64,000 nt of DNA from Streptomyces parvulus (GTDB lineage Bacteria > Actinomycetota > Actinomycetes > Streptomycetales > Streptomycetaceae). The notes beneath the pieces are model-generated. The model had not been told where the DNA came from, did not search any database, and saw nothing but the letters and a program-made list of their open reading frames with translations. The translations under genes were made by a program, and so were the position numbers. The stretch's first letter is position 1. Every line of letters begins with the position of its first letter. Where the stretch lies: NCBI RefSeq assembly GCF_014648855.1, contig NZ_BMRX01000006.1, positions 310,001 through 374,000 on the forward strand. Direction: 5' to 3'. This document shows, piece by piece, positions 45,089 to 53,666 of this stretch.

Positions 45089-46110
45089 ACGGCGACCTCC
45101 TCGCGGGTGTCGGCGGGCGCGGGGTCCTGCGGGGCACTGGCGCGGTGGCCGGTGAGGGACAGGAAGACCTCGTCCAGGCTGGGCAGTTCGGTGGTGATGG
45201 AGGCGACGGTGATGCCGCGCGCGGTGACCGCGCCGACCACCGCGGTCAGCTGCTCGTCGCTGAGGATCGGCACGAGGACGGCGCCGCGCTGGGTGTCCAC
45301 CGTGCTGCTCGCGAGGCCCGTGATGCCCAGCTCGTCCAGGTGGGCGGCGAGCGGGCGCAGGTGCAGCGGGTCGGCCGGGCGGACGCGCAGGGTGCGGCCG
45401 CCGACCTTGGCCTTCAGCTCCTCGATGCCGCCCTTCGCGATGACCTGGCCGCGGTCGACGACGGTCAGCTCGGAGGCGAGCTGCTCGGCCTCCTCCATGT
45501 ACTGGGTGGTGAGCAGCACGGTGACGCCGTCGCCGACCATGCGCTTGACCTCGTCCCACACCTCGTTGCGGGTGCGGGGGTCCAGGCCGGTGGTGGGCTC
45601 GTCGAGGAAGAGCACCTGCGGGCGCCCGATCATCGACGCCGCCAGGTCGAGGCGCCGCCGCATACCGCCGGAGTAGGTGGCCGCGGGCCGCTTGCCGGCG
45701 TCGGTGAGCGAGAACCGCTCCAGCAGCTCGTCGGCCCGGGCGCGGGCCTCCCCGCGGGGCAGGTCGAGCAGCCGGCCGATCATGTACAGGTTCTCCCAGC
45801 CGGGGAGCTTCTCGTCCACGGACGCGTACTGCCCGGTGAGGCCGATGACCCGCCGCAGCTGCCGGGGCTGCCGTACGACGTCGTAGCCGGCGACGTGCGC
45901 CCGGCCGGCGTCGGGTGCGAGGAGGGTGGACAGGATGCGGACGAGGGTGGTCTTGCCGGCGCCGTTCGGTCCGAGCACACCCATCACGGTGCCCTCGCGC
46001 ACATCCAGGTCGACGCCGTCCAGCGCTTTGGTCTCGCCGTAGTGCTTGACCAGCCCCCGTACGGTGACCGCGGCGTCCGCGGCCGAGGGGTTGTCGTCGA
46101 TTCGCTTCAT
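45085..46110 (-). CDS. DrrA-type ABC transporter ATP-binding protein
   Basis: 341 residues. Walker A GPNGAGKTT, signature YSGGMRRRLDLA, Walker B LFLDEPTTGLDP, and the DrrA-specific C-terminal domain (residues 230-325) with LPSLDEVFLSLTGH. ATG 46110; no strong ribosome site. The repeats at 46133-46220 lie directly upstream and probably form its activator site. Confidence 0.92.
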   Translation of the reverse strand: MKRIDDNPSAADAAVTVRGLVKHYGETKALDGVDLDVREGTVMGVLGPNGAGKTTLVRILSTLLAPDAGRAHVAGYDVVRQPRQLRRVIGLTGQYASVDEKLPGWENLYMIGRLLDLPRGEARARADELLERFSLTDAGKRPAATYSGGMRRRLDLAASMIGRPQVLFLDEPTTGLDPRTRNEVWDEVKRMVGDGVTVLLTTQYMEEAEQLASELTVVDRGQVIAKGGIEELKAKVGGRTLRVRPADPLHLRPLAAHLDELGITGLASSTVDTQRGAVLVPILSDEQLTAVVGAVTARGITVASITTELPSLDEVFLSLTGHRASAPQDPAPADTREEVAV

Positions 46111-46132
46111 GCCGACGACGGTGCCAGCCCCC

Positions 46133-46220
46133 ACCGACAAAGCGCCGACATCCCGCCGACAGGGCTCCGCGGCCACCGACAGGGCACCGACGGCACGCCG
46201 ACGCGCCGACGGCACCGGCG
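46133..46220. promoter_or_regulatory. Two triplets of 11-bp-phased RCCGACR direct repeats upstream of drrAB-like operon
   Basis: Heptamers ACCGACA 46133, GCCGACA 46144, GCCGACA 46155 are spaced exactly 11 bp. After a 20-bp step ACCGACA 46175, ACCGACG 46186, GCCGACG 46197 are again spaced 11 bp, with looser copies at 46205 and 46214. Tandem heptamers one helical turn apart are the classic SARP/OmpR-type binding pattern. Confidence 0.7.
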
Positions 46221-46244
46221 GCACACCGGCGGCGCCGGGAAAAG

Positions 46245-46284
46245 CACCGGCCCCGCCGACGGGGGAAGATCGGCGGGGCCGGTG
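46245..46284. terminator. 15-bp perfect terminator hairpin after panB
   Basis: CACCGGCCCCGCCGA (46245-46259) pairs with TCGGCGGGGCCGGTG (46270-46284); loop 10 nt. It is 16 nt past the panB stop and separates panB from the transporter promoter. Confidence 0.85.
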
Positions 46285-46299
46285 TCGTACCGCGGTGGC

Positions 46300-47175
46300 T
46301 CAGTGGACGGAGTGCTCGTCCTGGGGGAACGTTCCGCCGACGACGTCCTCGGCGTACGCCTTCGCGGCGTCGCCGATGACCTGGCGCAGGTCGGCGTACT
46401 GCTTGACGAACTTCGGCACCCGCCCGCCGGTCAGCCCGAGCATGTCGGTCCACACCAGCACCTGGGCGTCGGTCTCGGGGCCCGCGCCGATGCCGACGGT
46501 CGGGATGTGCAGGGTCCGGGTCACCTCGGCGGCCAGCTCGGCCGGTACCAGCTCCAGGACGACCGCGAAGGCGCCCGCGTCCTGTACGGCCTTGGCGTCG
46601 CGCAGCAGCTGCTGGGCCGCCTCCTCGCCGCGGCCCTGCACCCGGTAGCCCATGGCGTTCACGGACTGCGGGGTGAGGCCGATGTGGGCCATCACGGGGA
46701 TGCCGGACTCGACCAGCAGCTCGATCTGCCGGTGCGAGCGCTCGCCGCCCTCCAGCTTGACGGCGCCGACCCCGGCCTCCTTGACCAGGCGCGTCGCCGA
46801 GCGCAGCGCCTGCACGGGGCCCTCCTGGTACGTCCCGAAGGGCAGGTCGCCGACGATCAGGGCGCGGGAGGTGCCGCGCACCACGGCCGCCGAGAGCATG
46901 GTCATCTCGTCCAGCGTGACGGGCACGGTCGACTCGTAGCCGAGGTGGCAGTTGCCCGCGGAGTCGCCGACGAGCATCACCGGGATGCCGGCCTCGTCGA
47001 AGACGGACGCGGTCATCGCGTCGTACGCGGTGAGCATGGGCCACTTCTCGCCGCGCTCCTTGGCGGCGGTGATGTCCCGGACGGTGATGCGACGGTTGAT
47101 CTTGCCCCCGTACAGCGCCCTGCTCCCGTCCCCGGGGGTGCGCTGCGGTGTCGGGGCAGCCGAAAGCTGCGTCAT
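46300..47175 (-). CDS. panB: 3-methyl-2-oxobutanoate hydroxymethyltransferase
   Basis: First enzyme of pantothenate synthesis: adds a one-carbon unit from methylene-THF to alpha-ketoisovalerate to give ketopantoate. 291 residues, TIM barrel. Seen: MLTAYDAMTASVFDEAGIPVMLVGDS with the Mg-binding Asp, KLEGG, VMAHIGLTPQ, ELVPAELA and IGIGAGP-like VGIGAGPETDAQVLVWTDMLGL. ATG 47175 follows AAGGAG. Single gene; no panC/panD nearby. Confidence 0.95.
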   Translation of the reverse strand: MTQLSAAPTPQRTPGDGSRALYGGKINRRITVRDITAAKERGEKWPMLTAYDAMTASVFDEAGIPVMLVGDSAGNCHLGYESTVPVTLDEMTMLSAAVVRGTSRALIVGDLPFGTYQEGPVQALRSATRLVKEAGVGAVKLEGGERSHRQIELLVESGIPVMAHIGLTPQSVNAMGYRVQGRGEEAAQQLLRDAKAVQDAGAFAVVLELVPAELAAEVTRTLHIPTVGIGAGPETDAQVLVWTDMLGLTGGRVPKFVKQYADLRQVIGDAAKAYAEDVVGGTFPQDEHSVH

Positions 47176-47483
47176 GGCAACGGCTCCTTCATGTCATCTC
47201 GAGGCGCCCTGACGGCGTCCCCGGATCCCTCCCATGGTGGCACCTCCCGCGCCCTCGCGGCTAGGGGACCCTCGTCACGAGGCCATGATCGGCCCATGAG
47301 GCGAAATGTGCCCGTTCTGTCACAGAGCGACCCGTCCACGCGGGACGCGGAACTCCGCGTGGCGACTCGTACGTCCCAGTGCCCGTACGGCCGTCGAGGG
47401 ACGGCGGGATCGGAACCGATCATCCCCTATGGTGCTGAGTCACGGGGGGCGACGGTGAGCACGGCGGGCAGTGAGGCGACGGT
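47176..47483. promoter_or_regulatory. Intergenic region panB / exonuclease-phosphatase gene
   Basis: About 310 nt. A frame from ATG 47297 (69 codons, ending 47505) exists but lacks a ribosome site and runs into the next gene, so I do not call it. The near-perfect palindrome GATCGGAACCGATC (47408-47421) precedes a -10-like TATGGT and may be the operator/promoter of the gene at 47484. Confidence 0.5.
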
Positions 47484-48536
47484 ATGGCGCAGCAGGCGTA
47501 CATGACGGAGACGGACAACGGAGGCTCGGATCCCGAGCGCCGGGGGAACCGGCTTCGGCGCCTGGCCGGCCGGGCGGCCGCCGGCTGGCGCGGGGACCGG
47601 CGGATCTGGACCCGTGGCCTGGTCACGGCCGCGGTCGCGCTCCTCCTCTCCGGCGTCATGGCGGCCCACTCGCACATCCCGAACGCCATCGGCAACCTCG
47701 GCAGCCTCACCGAGACCTTCCTGCCGTGGTTCGGCCTCCTGATCCCGGTCCTGCTGGTGATCGCCCTGGTCCGCAGGTCGGCGACGGCGCTGATCGCGCT
47801 GGTCCTGCCGGTGAGCGTCTGGCTGAACCTCTTCGGCGGCCTGCTCTTCGACAAGACCGGCACCGGCGGCGACCTCACGGTGGCCACGCACAACGTCAAC
47901 GCCGACAACGCCGACCCGGAGGGCACCGCCCGCGCCGTGTCCGCGGCCGGGGCGGACGTCCTCGCCCTGGAGGAGCTGAAGGCGTCGGCCGTGCCGACGT
48001 ACGAGAAGGCGCTGGAGGCGAAGTACCCGCACCACGCGGTCGTCGGCACCGTCGGGCTGTGGAGCAAGTACCCGGTCGGCGACGTGCGGGCGGTCGACAT
48101 CCAGCTGGGCTGGAAGCGTGCGATGCGCGCCACCGTCGCCACCCCCGCCGGGCCGGTCGCGGTGTACGTCGCGCACCTGCCGTCCGTCCGGGTGAAGCTG
48201 GAGGCGGGGTTCACCGCCCGGCAGCGGGACAAGAGCGCCGACGCCCTCGGCGAGGCCATCGCCGACGAGAAGCTGCCCCGCCGGATCCTGCTCGGCGACC
48301 TCAACGGCACGATGAACGACCGCTCGCTCACCGCGATCACCTCGCAGATGCGCTCCCCGCAGGGTGCCGTCGGCGACGGCTTCGGCTTCAGCTGGCCCGC
48401 GTCCTTCCCGATGGCGCGCATCGACCAGATCCTGGTCGACGGCGTCGAGCCGATGACCAGCTGGACGCTCCCGTCCACCGGCAGCGACCACCTGCCGATC
48501 GCGGCGCGTGTGAAGGTCGACACAACCGACTCCTGA
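47484..48536 (+). CDS. Membrane-anchored endonuclease/exonuclease/phosphatase family protein
   Basis: 350 residues. Three N-terminal transmembrane helices (about 45-120) precede an EEP catalytic domain with ATHNVNADN, ALEELK, GDLNGTMND and the C-terminal SDHLPI. The active site lies outside the membrane, so a phosphodiesterase acting on extracellular nucleic acid, lipid or phosphate esters is likely. Start ATG 47484 (GAGG 8 nt upstream); an in-frame ATG at 47502 is possible. Confidence 0.85.
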   Translation: MAQQAYMTETDNGGSDPERRGNRLRRLAGRAAAGWRGDRRIWTRGLVTAAVALLLSGVMAAHSHIPNAIGNLGSLTETFLPWFGLLIPVLLVIALVRRSATALIALVLPVSVWLNLFGGLLFDKTGTGGDLTVATHNVNADNADPEGTARAVSAAGADVLALEELKASAVPTYEKALEAKYPHHAVVGTVGLWSKYPVGDVRAVDIQLGWKRAMRATVATPAGPVAVYVAHLPSVRVKLEAGFTARQRDKSADALGEAIADEKLPRRILLGDLNGTMNDRSLTAITSQMRSPQGAVGDGFGFSWPASFPMARIDQILVDGVEPMTSWTLPSTGSDHLPIAARVKVDTTDS

Positions 48537-48570
48537 GATTCGCCCGCGGAATACCTGCCCTGAGAGCCTT

Positions 48571-48587
48571 TGTTCCGTACGGGAACA
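48571..48587. promoter_or_regulatory. Inverted repeat TGTTCC-GTACG-GGAACA
   Basis: Perfect 6-bp arms with a 5-bp centre, 50 nt before the MFS start at 48637 and 35 nt past the preceding stop. Candidate repressor operator for the MFS gene. Confidence 0.55.
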
Positions 48588-48636
48588 TACAGTCGTCCCT
48601 CCCGTACGCACTCCGCTCTCGAAAGGCCCGCCCTTC

Positions 48637-49857
48637 ATGCCCCTGGCCCTGCTCGCCCTTGCCGTGGGCGCCTTCGGCATCGGCACCACCGAGTTCGTGA
48701 TGATGGGCCTGCTGCCCGACGTCGCGGACGACCTCGACATCTCCATCCCCACCGCGGGCCACCTCGTGTCCGCCTACGCGCTGGGCGTCGTCATCGGCGC
48801 CCCGCTGCTGGCGGCGGCCACCACGCGGATGTCCCGCCGCGCCGTCCTCATCGGTCTGATGGCGCTCTTCGTGCTCGGCAACGCCCTGTCGGCCGTGGCG
48901 CCCGGTGAGATCTCCCTGCTGGCCGCCCGCTTCGTCAGCGGCCTCCCGCACGGCGCGTTCTTCGGCGTCGGCGCGGTCGTCGCCACCGGCATGGTGGCCC
49001 CGGAGCGCAAGGCCCGCTCCGTCTCCCTCATGTTCCTGGGCCTCACCGTCGCCAACATCGTCGGCGTTCCGGCGGCCACCGCGATGGGCCAGCAGCTCGG
49101 CTGGCGGGCGACCTTCCTCGGCGTGAGCGCGATCGGCGTCGCGGCGATAGCGGCCCTGGTCGTCCTCATCCCGCGCGAGAACGCCCCCGCGCCCACCGCG
49201 GGCCTGCGCGGCGAGCTGGCCGCGCTGCGCTCCCTGCCGGTCTGGCTGGCGCTCGGCACCACGGTCGCCGGCTTCGGCGCGCTCTTCGCCGCGTACAGCT
49301 ACATCACGCCGATGCTGACGGACGCGGCCGGCTTCGCCGACACCAGCGTGACGCTGCTGCTGGCCCTCTTCGGGGTCGGCGCCACCGCGGGCAACCTGCT
49401 CGGCGGCCGGCTCGCCGACCACTCCCTGCGCGGCACCCTCTTCGGCGGCCTCGCCGCGCTGGTCGTGGTCCTCGCCCTCTTCCCCGTCCTCATGCGTACG
49501 CCGGTCACGGCCGCGACGTCGGTGGCCCTGCTCGGCATGGCCGCCTTCGTCACCGGCTCCCCCCTCCAGCTGATGGTCATGGAGAAGGCCACGGCGGCCC
49601 CGTCCCTCGCCTCCTCGGCCAACCAGGCCGCCTTCAACCTCGCCAACGCCGGCGGCGCCTGGATCGGCGGCCTGGCCCTGGCGGCGGGCTTCGGCGTCAC
49701 GTCCCCGGCCCTGGCGGGGTCGGCGCTGGCGGTGCTGGGGCTGGGGGTCGCGGGGGCGGCCTGGGCGGTGGACCGGCGGGCGGCGGCCTCGGCGCCCGGA
49801 CGCGACCGGGTGGTCGCGGGGCACGTGCCGGAGGGGGTGGAGAGGGTGCGGGGCTGA
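48637..49857 (+). CDS. MFS transporter, DHA1 (AraJ/CmlR-like)
   Basis: 12-helix efflux protein, 406 residues. It opens ALAVGAFGIGTTEFVMMGLLPDVADDL, a signature of the AraJ/chloramphenicol-exporter group, with motif RFVSGLPHGAFFGVGAVVATGM. ATG 48637 follows GAAAGG. Possible drug exporter; no dedicated regulator gene is adjacent, but the operator-like repeat at 48571 suggests repression in trans. Confidence 0.88.
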   Translation: MPLALLALAVGAFGIGTTEFVMMGLLPDVADDLDISIPTAGHLVSAYALGVVIGAPLLAAATTRMSRRAVLIGLMALFVLGNALSAVAPGEISLLAARFVSGLPHGAFFGVGAVVATGMVAPERKARSVSLMFLGLTVANIVGVPAATAMGQQLGWRATFLGVSAIGVAAIAALVVLIPRENAPAPTAGLRGELAALRSLPVWLALGTTVAGFGALFAAYSYITPMLTDAAGFADTSVTLLLALFGVGATAGNLLGGRLADHSLRGTLFGGLAALVVVLALFPVLMRTPVTAATSVALLGMAAFVTGSPLQLMVMEKATAAPSLASSANQAAFNLANAGGAWIGGLALAAGFGVTSPALAGSALAVLGLGVAGAAWAVDRRAAASAPGRDRVVAGHVPEGVERVRG

Positions 49858-49978
49858 GGGGCAGCCGGTCGCGGCGGCGGAACCGGGAGCCCGCAGGTCC
49901 GGGCGCCCGTATGCTGACCGTGTACGGCATGTGGAGCTCGCACCGAGACTGCCCGGTCGGACGAGGAGGTGAAAGGGA

Positions 49979-50542
49979 ATGAGCGTTGCCCTCGATCACA
50001 CCGGGCCGTGGACCGTCGCCGATGTCCTGGCCCTGCCCGAAGACCGAACGACCCGCTACGAGCTCCTTGGGGAGTCCCTGTTGATGTCCCCGGCTCCGGG
50101 CGTCCGTCACCAGCGCGCCTCGTTCCGTCTCCATCTCGCCCTGGACGAGGCTGCCCGGGCCGCCGGTGCGCCCGTGGAGGTCCTCGAGGGCGTCAACGTC
50201 GTCCTGCCGTCCGGGCTGGTCGTGCCCGACCTGGTGGTGGCCGATGCGGGCGCGACCGCCGACGACCCCGTCACCGTCGACGTCGAGGCCGTCCAACTCG
50301 TCATCGAACTCGTCTCTCCCGGCAACAGCACCGTGGACCGCAAGGTCAAGCCGATGCTCTACGCGGAGGCAGCCATCCCGCACTTCTGGCGACTGGAGTT
50401 CGACCCCGCCCCCATGCTCGTGACCTACGAACTGCGGGGCGGCCGCTACGCCGAGCAGGCCACCGCCCTGGCGGGTGCGACCACCCACCTGACGGCCCCG
50501 TTCCCGCTCGCCATCGATCCGGCCGGGCTGTCCCGGCAGTAG
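49979..50542 (+). CDS. Uma2 family (PD-(D/E)xK nuclease-fold) protein
   Basis: 187 residues of the Uma2/DUF820 family. The nuclease-fold core shows VVPDLVVAD and, 40 residues later, VELVSP/NSTVDRKVK, giving the D-ExK-like acidic/basic set. The family is abundant in actinobacteria and cyanobacteria, and its role is unclear. The ribosome site GAGGAGGTGAAAGGGA before ATG 49979 is strong, implying high translation. No transposase is nearby. Confidence 0.85.
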   Translation: MSVALDHTGPWTVADVLALPEDRTTRYELLGESLLMSPAPGVRHQRASFRLHLALDEAARAAGAPVEVLEGVNVVLPSGLVVPDLVVADAGATADDPVTVDVEAVQLVIELVSPGNSTVDRKVKPMLYAEAAIPHFWRLEFDPAPMLVTYELRGGRYAEQATALAGATTHLTAPFPLAIDPAGLSRQ

Positions 50543-50904
50543 GGGCGCCTGCTTGGCGAGGACCAAACGTGGTCGCACGAGGCAGGCACTGCGTCACCCG
50601 TGGAAATCTCCGCTCGAGGCATCCCATCGAAGTCCCTTTTCCTTGAGTGGTCGCGGTATTTCGATGTGAGACCTCTATTTGCCTTCCCCTTCCCTCCGTC
50701 AGTGTCGGACGGTCCGCAGGGGCAATCCGTCCCCAGGATCCCGTAGGCGGACCGCCCGCACCGGCCAAGCGGACGGGCTGTATCGGGTCGCCGCCTGTCG
50801 TATCACCCGTTGGCATGGGCGGAGTTCCATTCCGGCGTCACGGCGCGGCTTCGGCCCCTACCGTGTCGCCCGTCGCGATACAACGCGTACGTCGGAGGAT
50901 GCGG
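50543..50904. other. Gene-free stretch before the XRE regulator
   Basis: About 360 nt with lower GC (around 50600-50690) than its surroundings. No supportable gene. TGTATCG (50779-50785) and CGATACA (50876-50882) are an inverted pair, and TGTCGTATCA lies between them; they may be sites for the regulator at 50905. Confidence 0.5.
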
Positions 50905-51759
50905 ATGTTGGTGAACGGCGGGGCGGACGAGCCGGGTTGGGAGGTCGACCCGGACGACGAGTGGGGCGTGGCGGTCCTGGCCACGGTCGGGCGGCAGCTG
51001 AAGCTGCGGCGCGAGGCGGCGGGCATGCGGGCCGGGGACTTCGGCATCGCCGTCGGCTACGGGGAGGATCTCGTCTACAAGGTCGAGGGCGGGAAGCGGA
51101 TTCCCCGGCGGGAGTACCTGGAGAAGGCGGACCAGGTGCTGGACGCGGGCGGGCTGCTCGCGGCCACCTGGGAGGACGTGAAGAGGGTCCGGTACCCCAA
51201 GCAGGTAAGGGACTTGGCGAAACTGGAGTCGCGGGCCGTCGAGTCGCTTTCGTACGGCATCCACAATGTGCACGGCCTCCTGCAAACCGAGGAGTACGCC
51301 CGTGCCCTGCTTGGCACGCGGCGGCCAGTGCTGTCAGAGGCACAGCTGGGGAGGGCGGTCGCCGCACGGATGGCTCGCAGGACGATCTTCGATCGGGAGC
51401 CCGCTCCCGAACTCAGCTTCGTCGTGGAAGAGGTGACGCTGAGGCGCCCGGTAGGGGGCAAGATGGTGCTGTGCCGTCAGCTCGAACACCTGCTTGAGAT
51501 GGCGCGGTTGCCGTATGTCCAAATCCAGGTGATGCCGACATCTCGAGGTGACCATCCGGGAACGGGAGGGCGGATCCACGTGCTCAAGTTCGGCGACGGC
51601 ACGGCCGTAGGCCGGGCTGACGACGAGTTCGACAACCGTCCAGTCACAGACCCCCGGCACGTTCGCGTCCTCGAACTGCGTTACGGCATCATCCGGTCCG
51701 AGGCGCTGACCGCCCGGGAATCAACGGCCTTCATCGAAAAACTGCTTGGGGAGACATGA
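50905..51759 (+). CDS. XRE-family helix-turn-helix regulator with DUF5753 domain
   Basis: 284 residues. The N-terminal HTH (about 25-85) has VGRQLKLRREAAGMRAGDFGIAVGYGEDLVYKVEGGKR. The C-terminal DUF5753 ligand/partner domain has YGIHNVHGLLQTEEYARAL and the ARMARRTIFDR block. ATG 50905 has GGAGG at 6 nt, which decides against the ATG at 50899. It is coupled by ATGA to a DUF397 gene. In Streptomyces such pairs (for example around whiJ) control development or antibiotic production. Confidence 0.9.
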   Translation: MLVNGGADEPGWEVDPDDEWGVAVLATVGRQLKLRREAAGMRAGDFGIAVGYGEDLVYKVEGGKRIPRREYLEKADQVLDAGGLLAATWEDVKRVRYPKQVRDLAKLESRAVESLSYGIHNVHGLLQTEEYARALLGTRRPVLSEAQLGRAVAARMARRTIFDREPAPELSFVVEEVTLRRPVGGKMVLCRQLEHLLEMARLPYVQIQVMPTSRGDHPGTGGRIHVLKFGDGTAVGRADDEFDNRPVTDPRHVRVLELRYGIIRSEALTARESTAFIEKLLGET

Positions 51760-51950
51760 GCCGCGAAAACGCGTCCGACCTGATCTGGTTCACCAGCAGC
51801 TACAGCGACAGCAGCAACCCCAGCGACTGCGTCGAGGTCGCGATAACCCTCGCCACCATCCACATCCGCGACTCCAAGCGCCCCGACGGCCCCCGCCTCG
51901 CCGTTGCCCCGGCAGCCTGGACGGCATTCGTCAGGCCCCGGACACCGTGA
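51756..51950 (+). CDS. DUF397 protein, partner of the XRE regulator
   Basis: 64 residues, single DUF397 domain (LIWFTSSYSDSSNPSDCVEVA, then IHIRDSKRPDGPRLAV and a C-terminal WTAFV helix). DUF397 proteins are thought to bind and antagonise the neighbouring HTH-DUF5753 protein. ATG overlaps the upstream stop. The stop codon lies in the loop of the terminator hairpin at 51934-51959. Confidence 0.9.
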   Translation: MSRENASDLIWFTSSYSDSSNPSDCVEVAITLATIHIRDSKRPDGPRLAVAPAAWTAFVRPRTP

Positions 51951-51959
51951 TCCGGGGCC
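51934..51959. terminator. 9-bp perfect terminator hairpin
   Basis: GGCCCCGGA / TCCGGGGCC with an 8-nt loop that includes the DUF397 stop codon. It lies between convergent genes and probably serves both. Confidence 0.8.
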
Positions 51960-51982
51960 CACGAACGCAAAAATGGGGTGGC

Positions 51983-52192
51983 TCAGGCCACCGTCGTGTG
52001 CGCGTCGCCGTGGATCGCGGAGGCGCCGACGCCCGTGGTGAGGCCGATGCATCCGGCCTCCGCGTGGAGGCCGGCGCCGAAGCCGCCGTCGGAGGCCAGG
52101 AGGGCCGCGCCGAGCGCGATGGTGCCGCCCGAGACCTGGTCGAGGTCCGCGTCGGAGAGGTGGGCGGTTTCCGTCTGGGGGACGTGGTTCAT
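51983..52192 (-). CDS. Double-glycine leader peptide (bacteriocin-like precursor), 69 aa
   Basis: The N-terminal 24 residues end in LSDADLDQVSGG, a standard GG-type leader as found in class II bacteriocins and related peptides. The predicted mature part begins TIALGAALLASDGG and has about 45 residues, very rich in Gly and Ala with one Cys (AGCIGLTTG). ATG 52192 has only a distant AAAGG, so the start is less certain; an in-frame GTG at 52246 would add 18 residues. No C39-peptidase transporter, modification enzyme or immunity gene is adjacent. Function is inferred from the leader alone. Confidence 0.65.
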   Translation of the reverse strand: MNHVPQTETAHLSDADLDQVSGGTIALGAALLASDGGFGAGLHAEAGCIGLTTGVGASAIHGDAHTTVA

Positions 52193-52470
52193 GGGAGGTG
52201 TTGCCTTTCGTGCCGACGGGCGGGGGAAGCGCTGAAACTCGCGCACCGATCAGAACACGGGGTTGAAACGGCCGCCCGTGACGCGTTCATCGGTGTGTGC
52301 ATACGGTCGGGAAACGGGCCCGACTCTTCACGCTTTCCCCGGCGAGGGAGACGTCCAGGGACGTACACGGACGCGTCGGAGCCGGTCCGCGCGCGTCGGG
52401 CGCCGCACGTGCGACCGTCGGATGAAGGGTGTGCGGATACGGCGGTTTTTCGGGAACGGCCCCGCCCCCG

Positions 52471-53643
52471 TCAGCGACCGCCACCCGCGGCCAGTACCGC
52501 CGCCAGCCCTTCCCGCAGATCCCCGACGAAATACCCGGGAACCTCGAGCGACGGGAAATGTCCCCCCGTTTCGGGCTCCCCCCACCGGACGATCCGGCGG
52601 AACCGCTCCCGCGCCCACACCCGCGGGCACCTCTCGATGTCACGGGGATACACGGTGATCGCCGACGGGACGTCGACCCGGAGTCCGGGATCGAGGGAGT
52701 CGTGGCTCTCGTGGTAGATCCGGGCCGCCGACGCGCCGGTCCGGTTCAGCCAGTACAGGGTGACGTTGTCGAGGAGGCGGTCGCGGGAGACCGTCTCGAA
52801 CGGGCTGTCCCCGGTGTCCGTCCACTCGGCGAACTTGTCGAGGATCCAGGCGAGCAGGCCCACCGGTGAGTCGACGAGCGCGTAGCCGATGGTCTGCGGG
52901 CGGGTCGCCTGCTGCTTCGCGTACGCCGCGCGGTGGCGCCAGAAGTCGCGGGTCCCCTCGGCCCATGCGCGCTCGGTGGCCGTCAGTCCGTCCGTCGTCA
53001 GTCCGGGCGGCGCCTGCGCGGTCGTGGTGTGGATACCGATGACGTGGTCCGGGAACCTGCCGCCGAGGATCGTGGTGATCACGCCGCCCCAGTCGCCGCC
53101 GTGGGCGAGGAACCCGTCGTAGCCGAGCCGGCCCATCAGCTCCACCCAGGCGGCCGCGATCCGCTCGGTCCCCCACCCGGTGGTGGCCGGCTTGTCGCTG
53201 TAGCCGAAACCGGGCAGCGAGGGCGCCACGACGTGAAAGGCCGGCGCGCCGGGGTCGGGCGGGTCCGCCAACTCGTCCACCACATGGGCGAACTCGGCGA
53301 CGCTGCCCGGCCAGCCGTGGGTCAGGACCAGGGGCGTCGCGTCCGCGCGGGGGGACCGGCGGTGCAGGAAGTGGATGCCCAGTCCGTCGACGCTCGTGCG
53401 GAACTGGCCGATCCGGTCGAGCCGCGCCTCGAACGCCCGCCAGTCGTACCCGGTGCGCCAGTAGTCCACGAGATCCACGAGGTCGGCCAGCGGAACGCCC
53501 TGCTCCCACCTGTGCCGTCCGGTCGCGGCCCGGTCCACCGTCTCGGCCTCCGGCAGCCGGGCCGCCGCGAGCCGGGCCCGCAGGTCGTCGAGATCGCCGT
53601 CGGCCGCGCGGGAGTCGAACGCCCGCACCTCGCCGTGAGTCAT
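52471..53643 (-). CDS. Epoxide hydrolase (alpha/beta hydrolase with N-terminal EHN domain)
   Basis: 390 residues. The N-terminal EHN domain (5-110) precedes an alpha/beta-hydrolase core. Oxyanion motif THGWPGS, nucleophile Asp in HGGDWGGVI, lid Tyr (YAKQQATRP region), and C-terminal catalytic His in GGHFPSLE. It opens epoxides to diols in the cytosol; the natural substrate is unknown. ATG 53643 follows GGGAG. It is divergent from the CGNR regulator, and both promoters contain the same operator type, so it is probably that regulator's target. Confidence 0.9.
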   Translation of the reverse strand: MTHGEVRAFDSRAADGDLDDLRARLAAARLPEAETVDRAATGRHRWEQGVPLADLVDLVDYWRTGYDWRAFEARLDRIGQFRTSVDGLGIHFLHRRSPRADATPLVLTHGWPGSVAEFAHVVDELADPPDPGAPAFHVVAPSLPGFGYSDKPATTGWGTERIAAAWVELMGRLGYDGFLAHGGDWGGVITTILGGRFPDHVIGIHTTTAQAPPGLTTDGLTATERAWAEGTRDFWRHRAAYAKQQATRPQTIGYALVDSPVGLLAWILDKFAEWTDTGDSPFETVSRDRLLDNVTLYWLNRTGASAARIYHESHDSLDPGLRVDVPSAITVYPRDIERCPRVWARERFRRIVRWGEPETGGHFPSLEVPGYFVGDLREGLAAVLAAGGGR

Positions 53644-53666
53644 GAGGTCTCCCGATCGCCGCCATG

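Noticed and set aside
47297..47505. Possible 69-aa gene before the exonuclease/phosphatase gene
   Set aside because: No ribosome site, no recognisable features, and overlaps the start of the real gene; kept only as a note.
49979..50542. Uma2 gene as part of a mobile or defence island
   Set aside because: No transposase, integrase, restriction or other defence gene beside it; codon use is like the rest of the chromosome.
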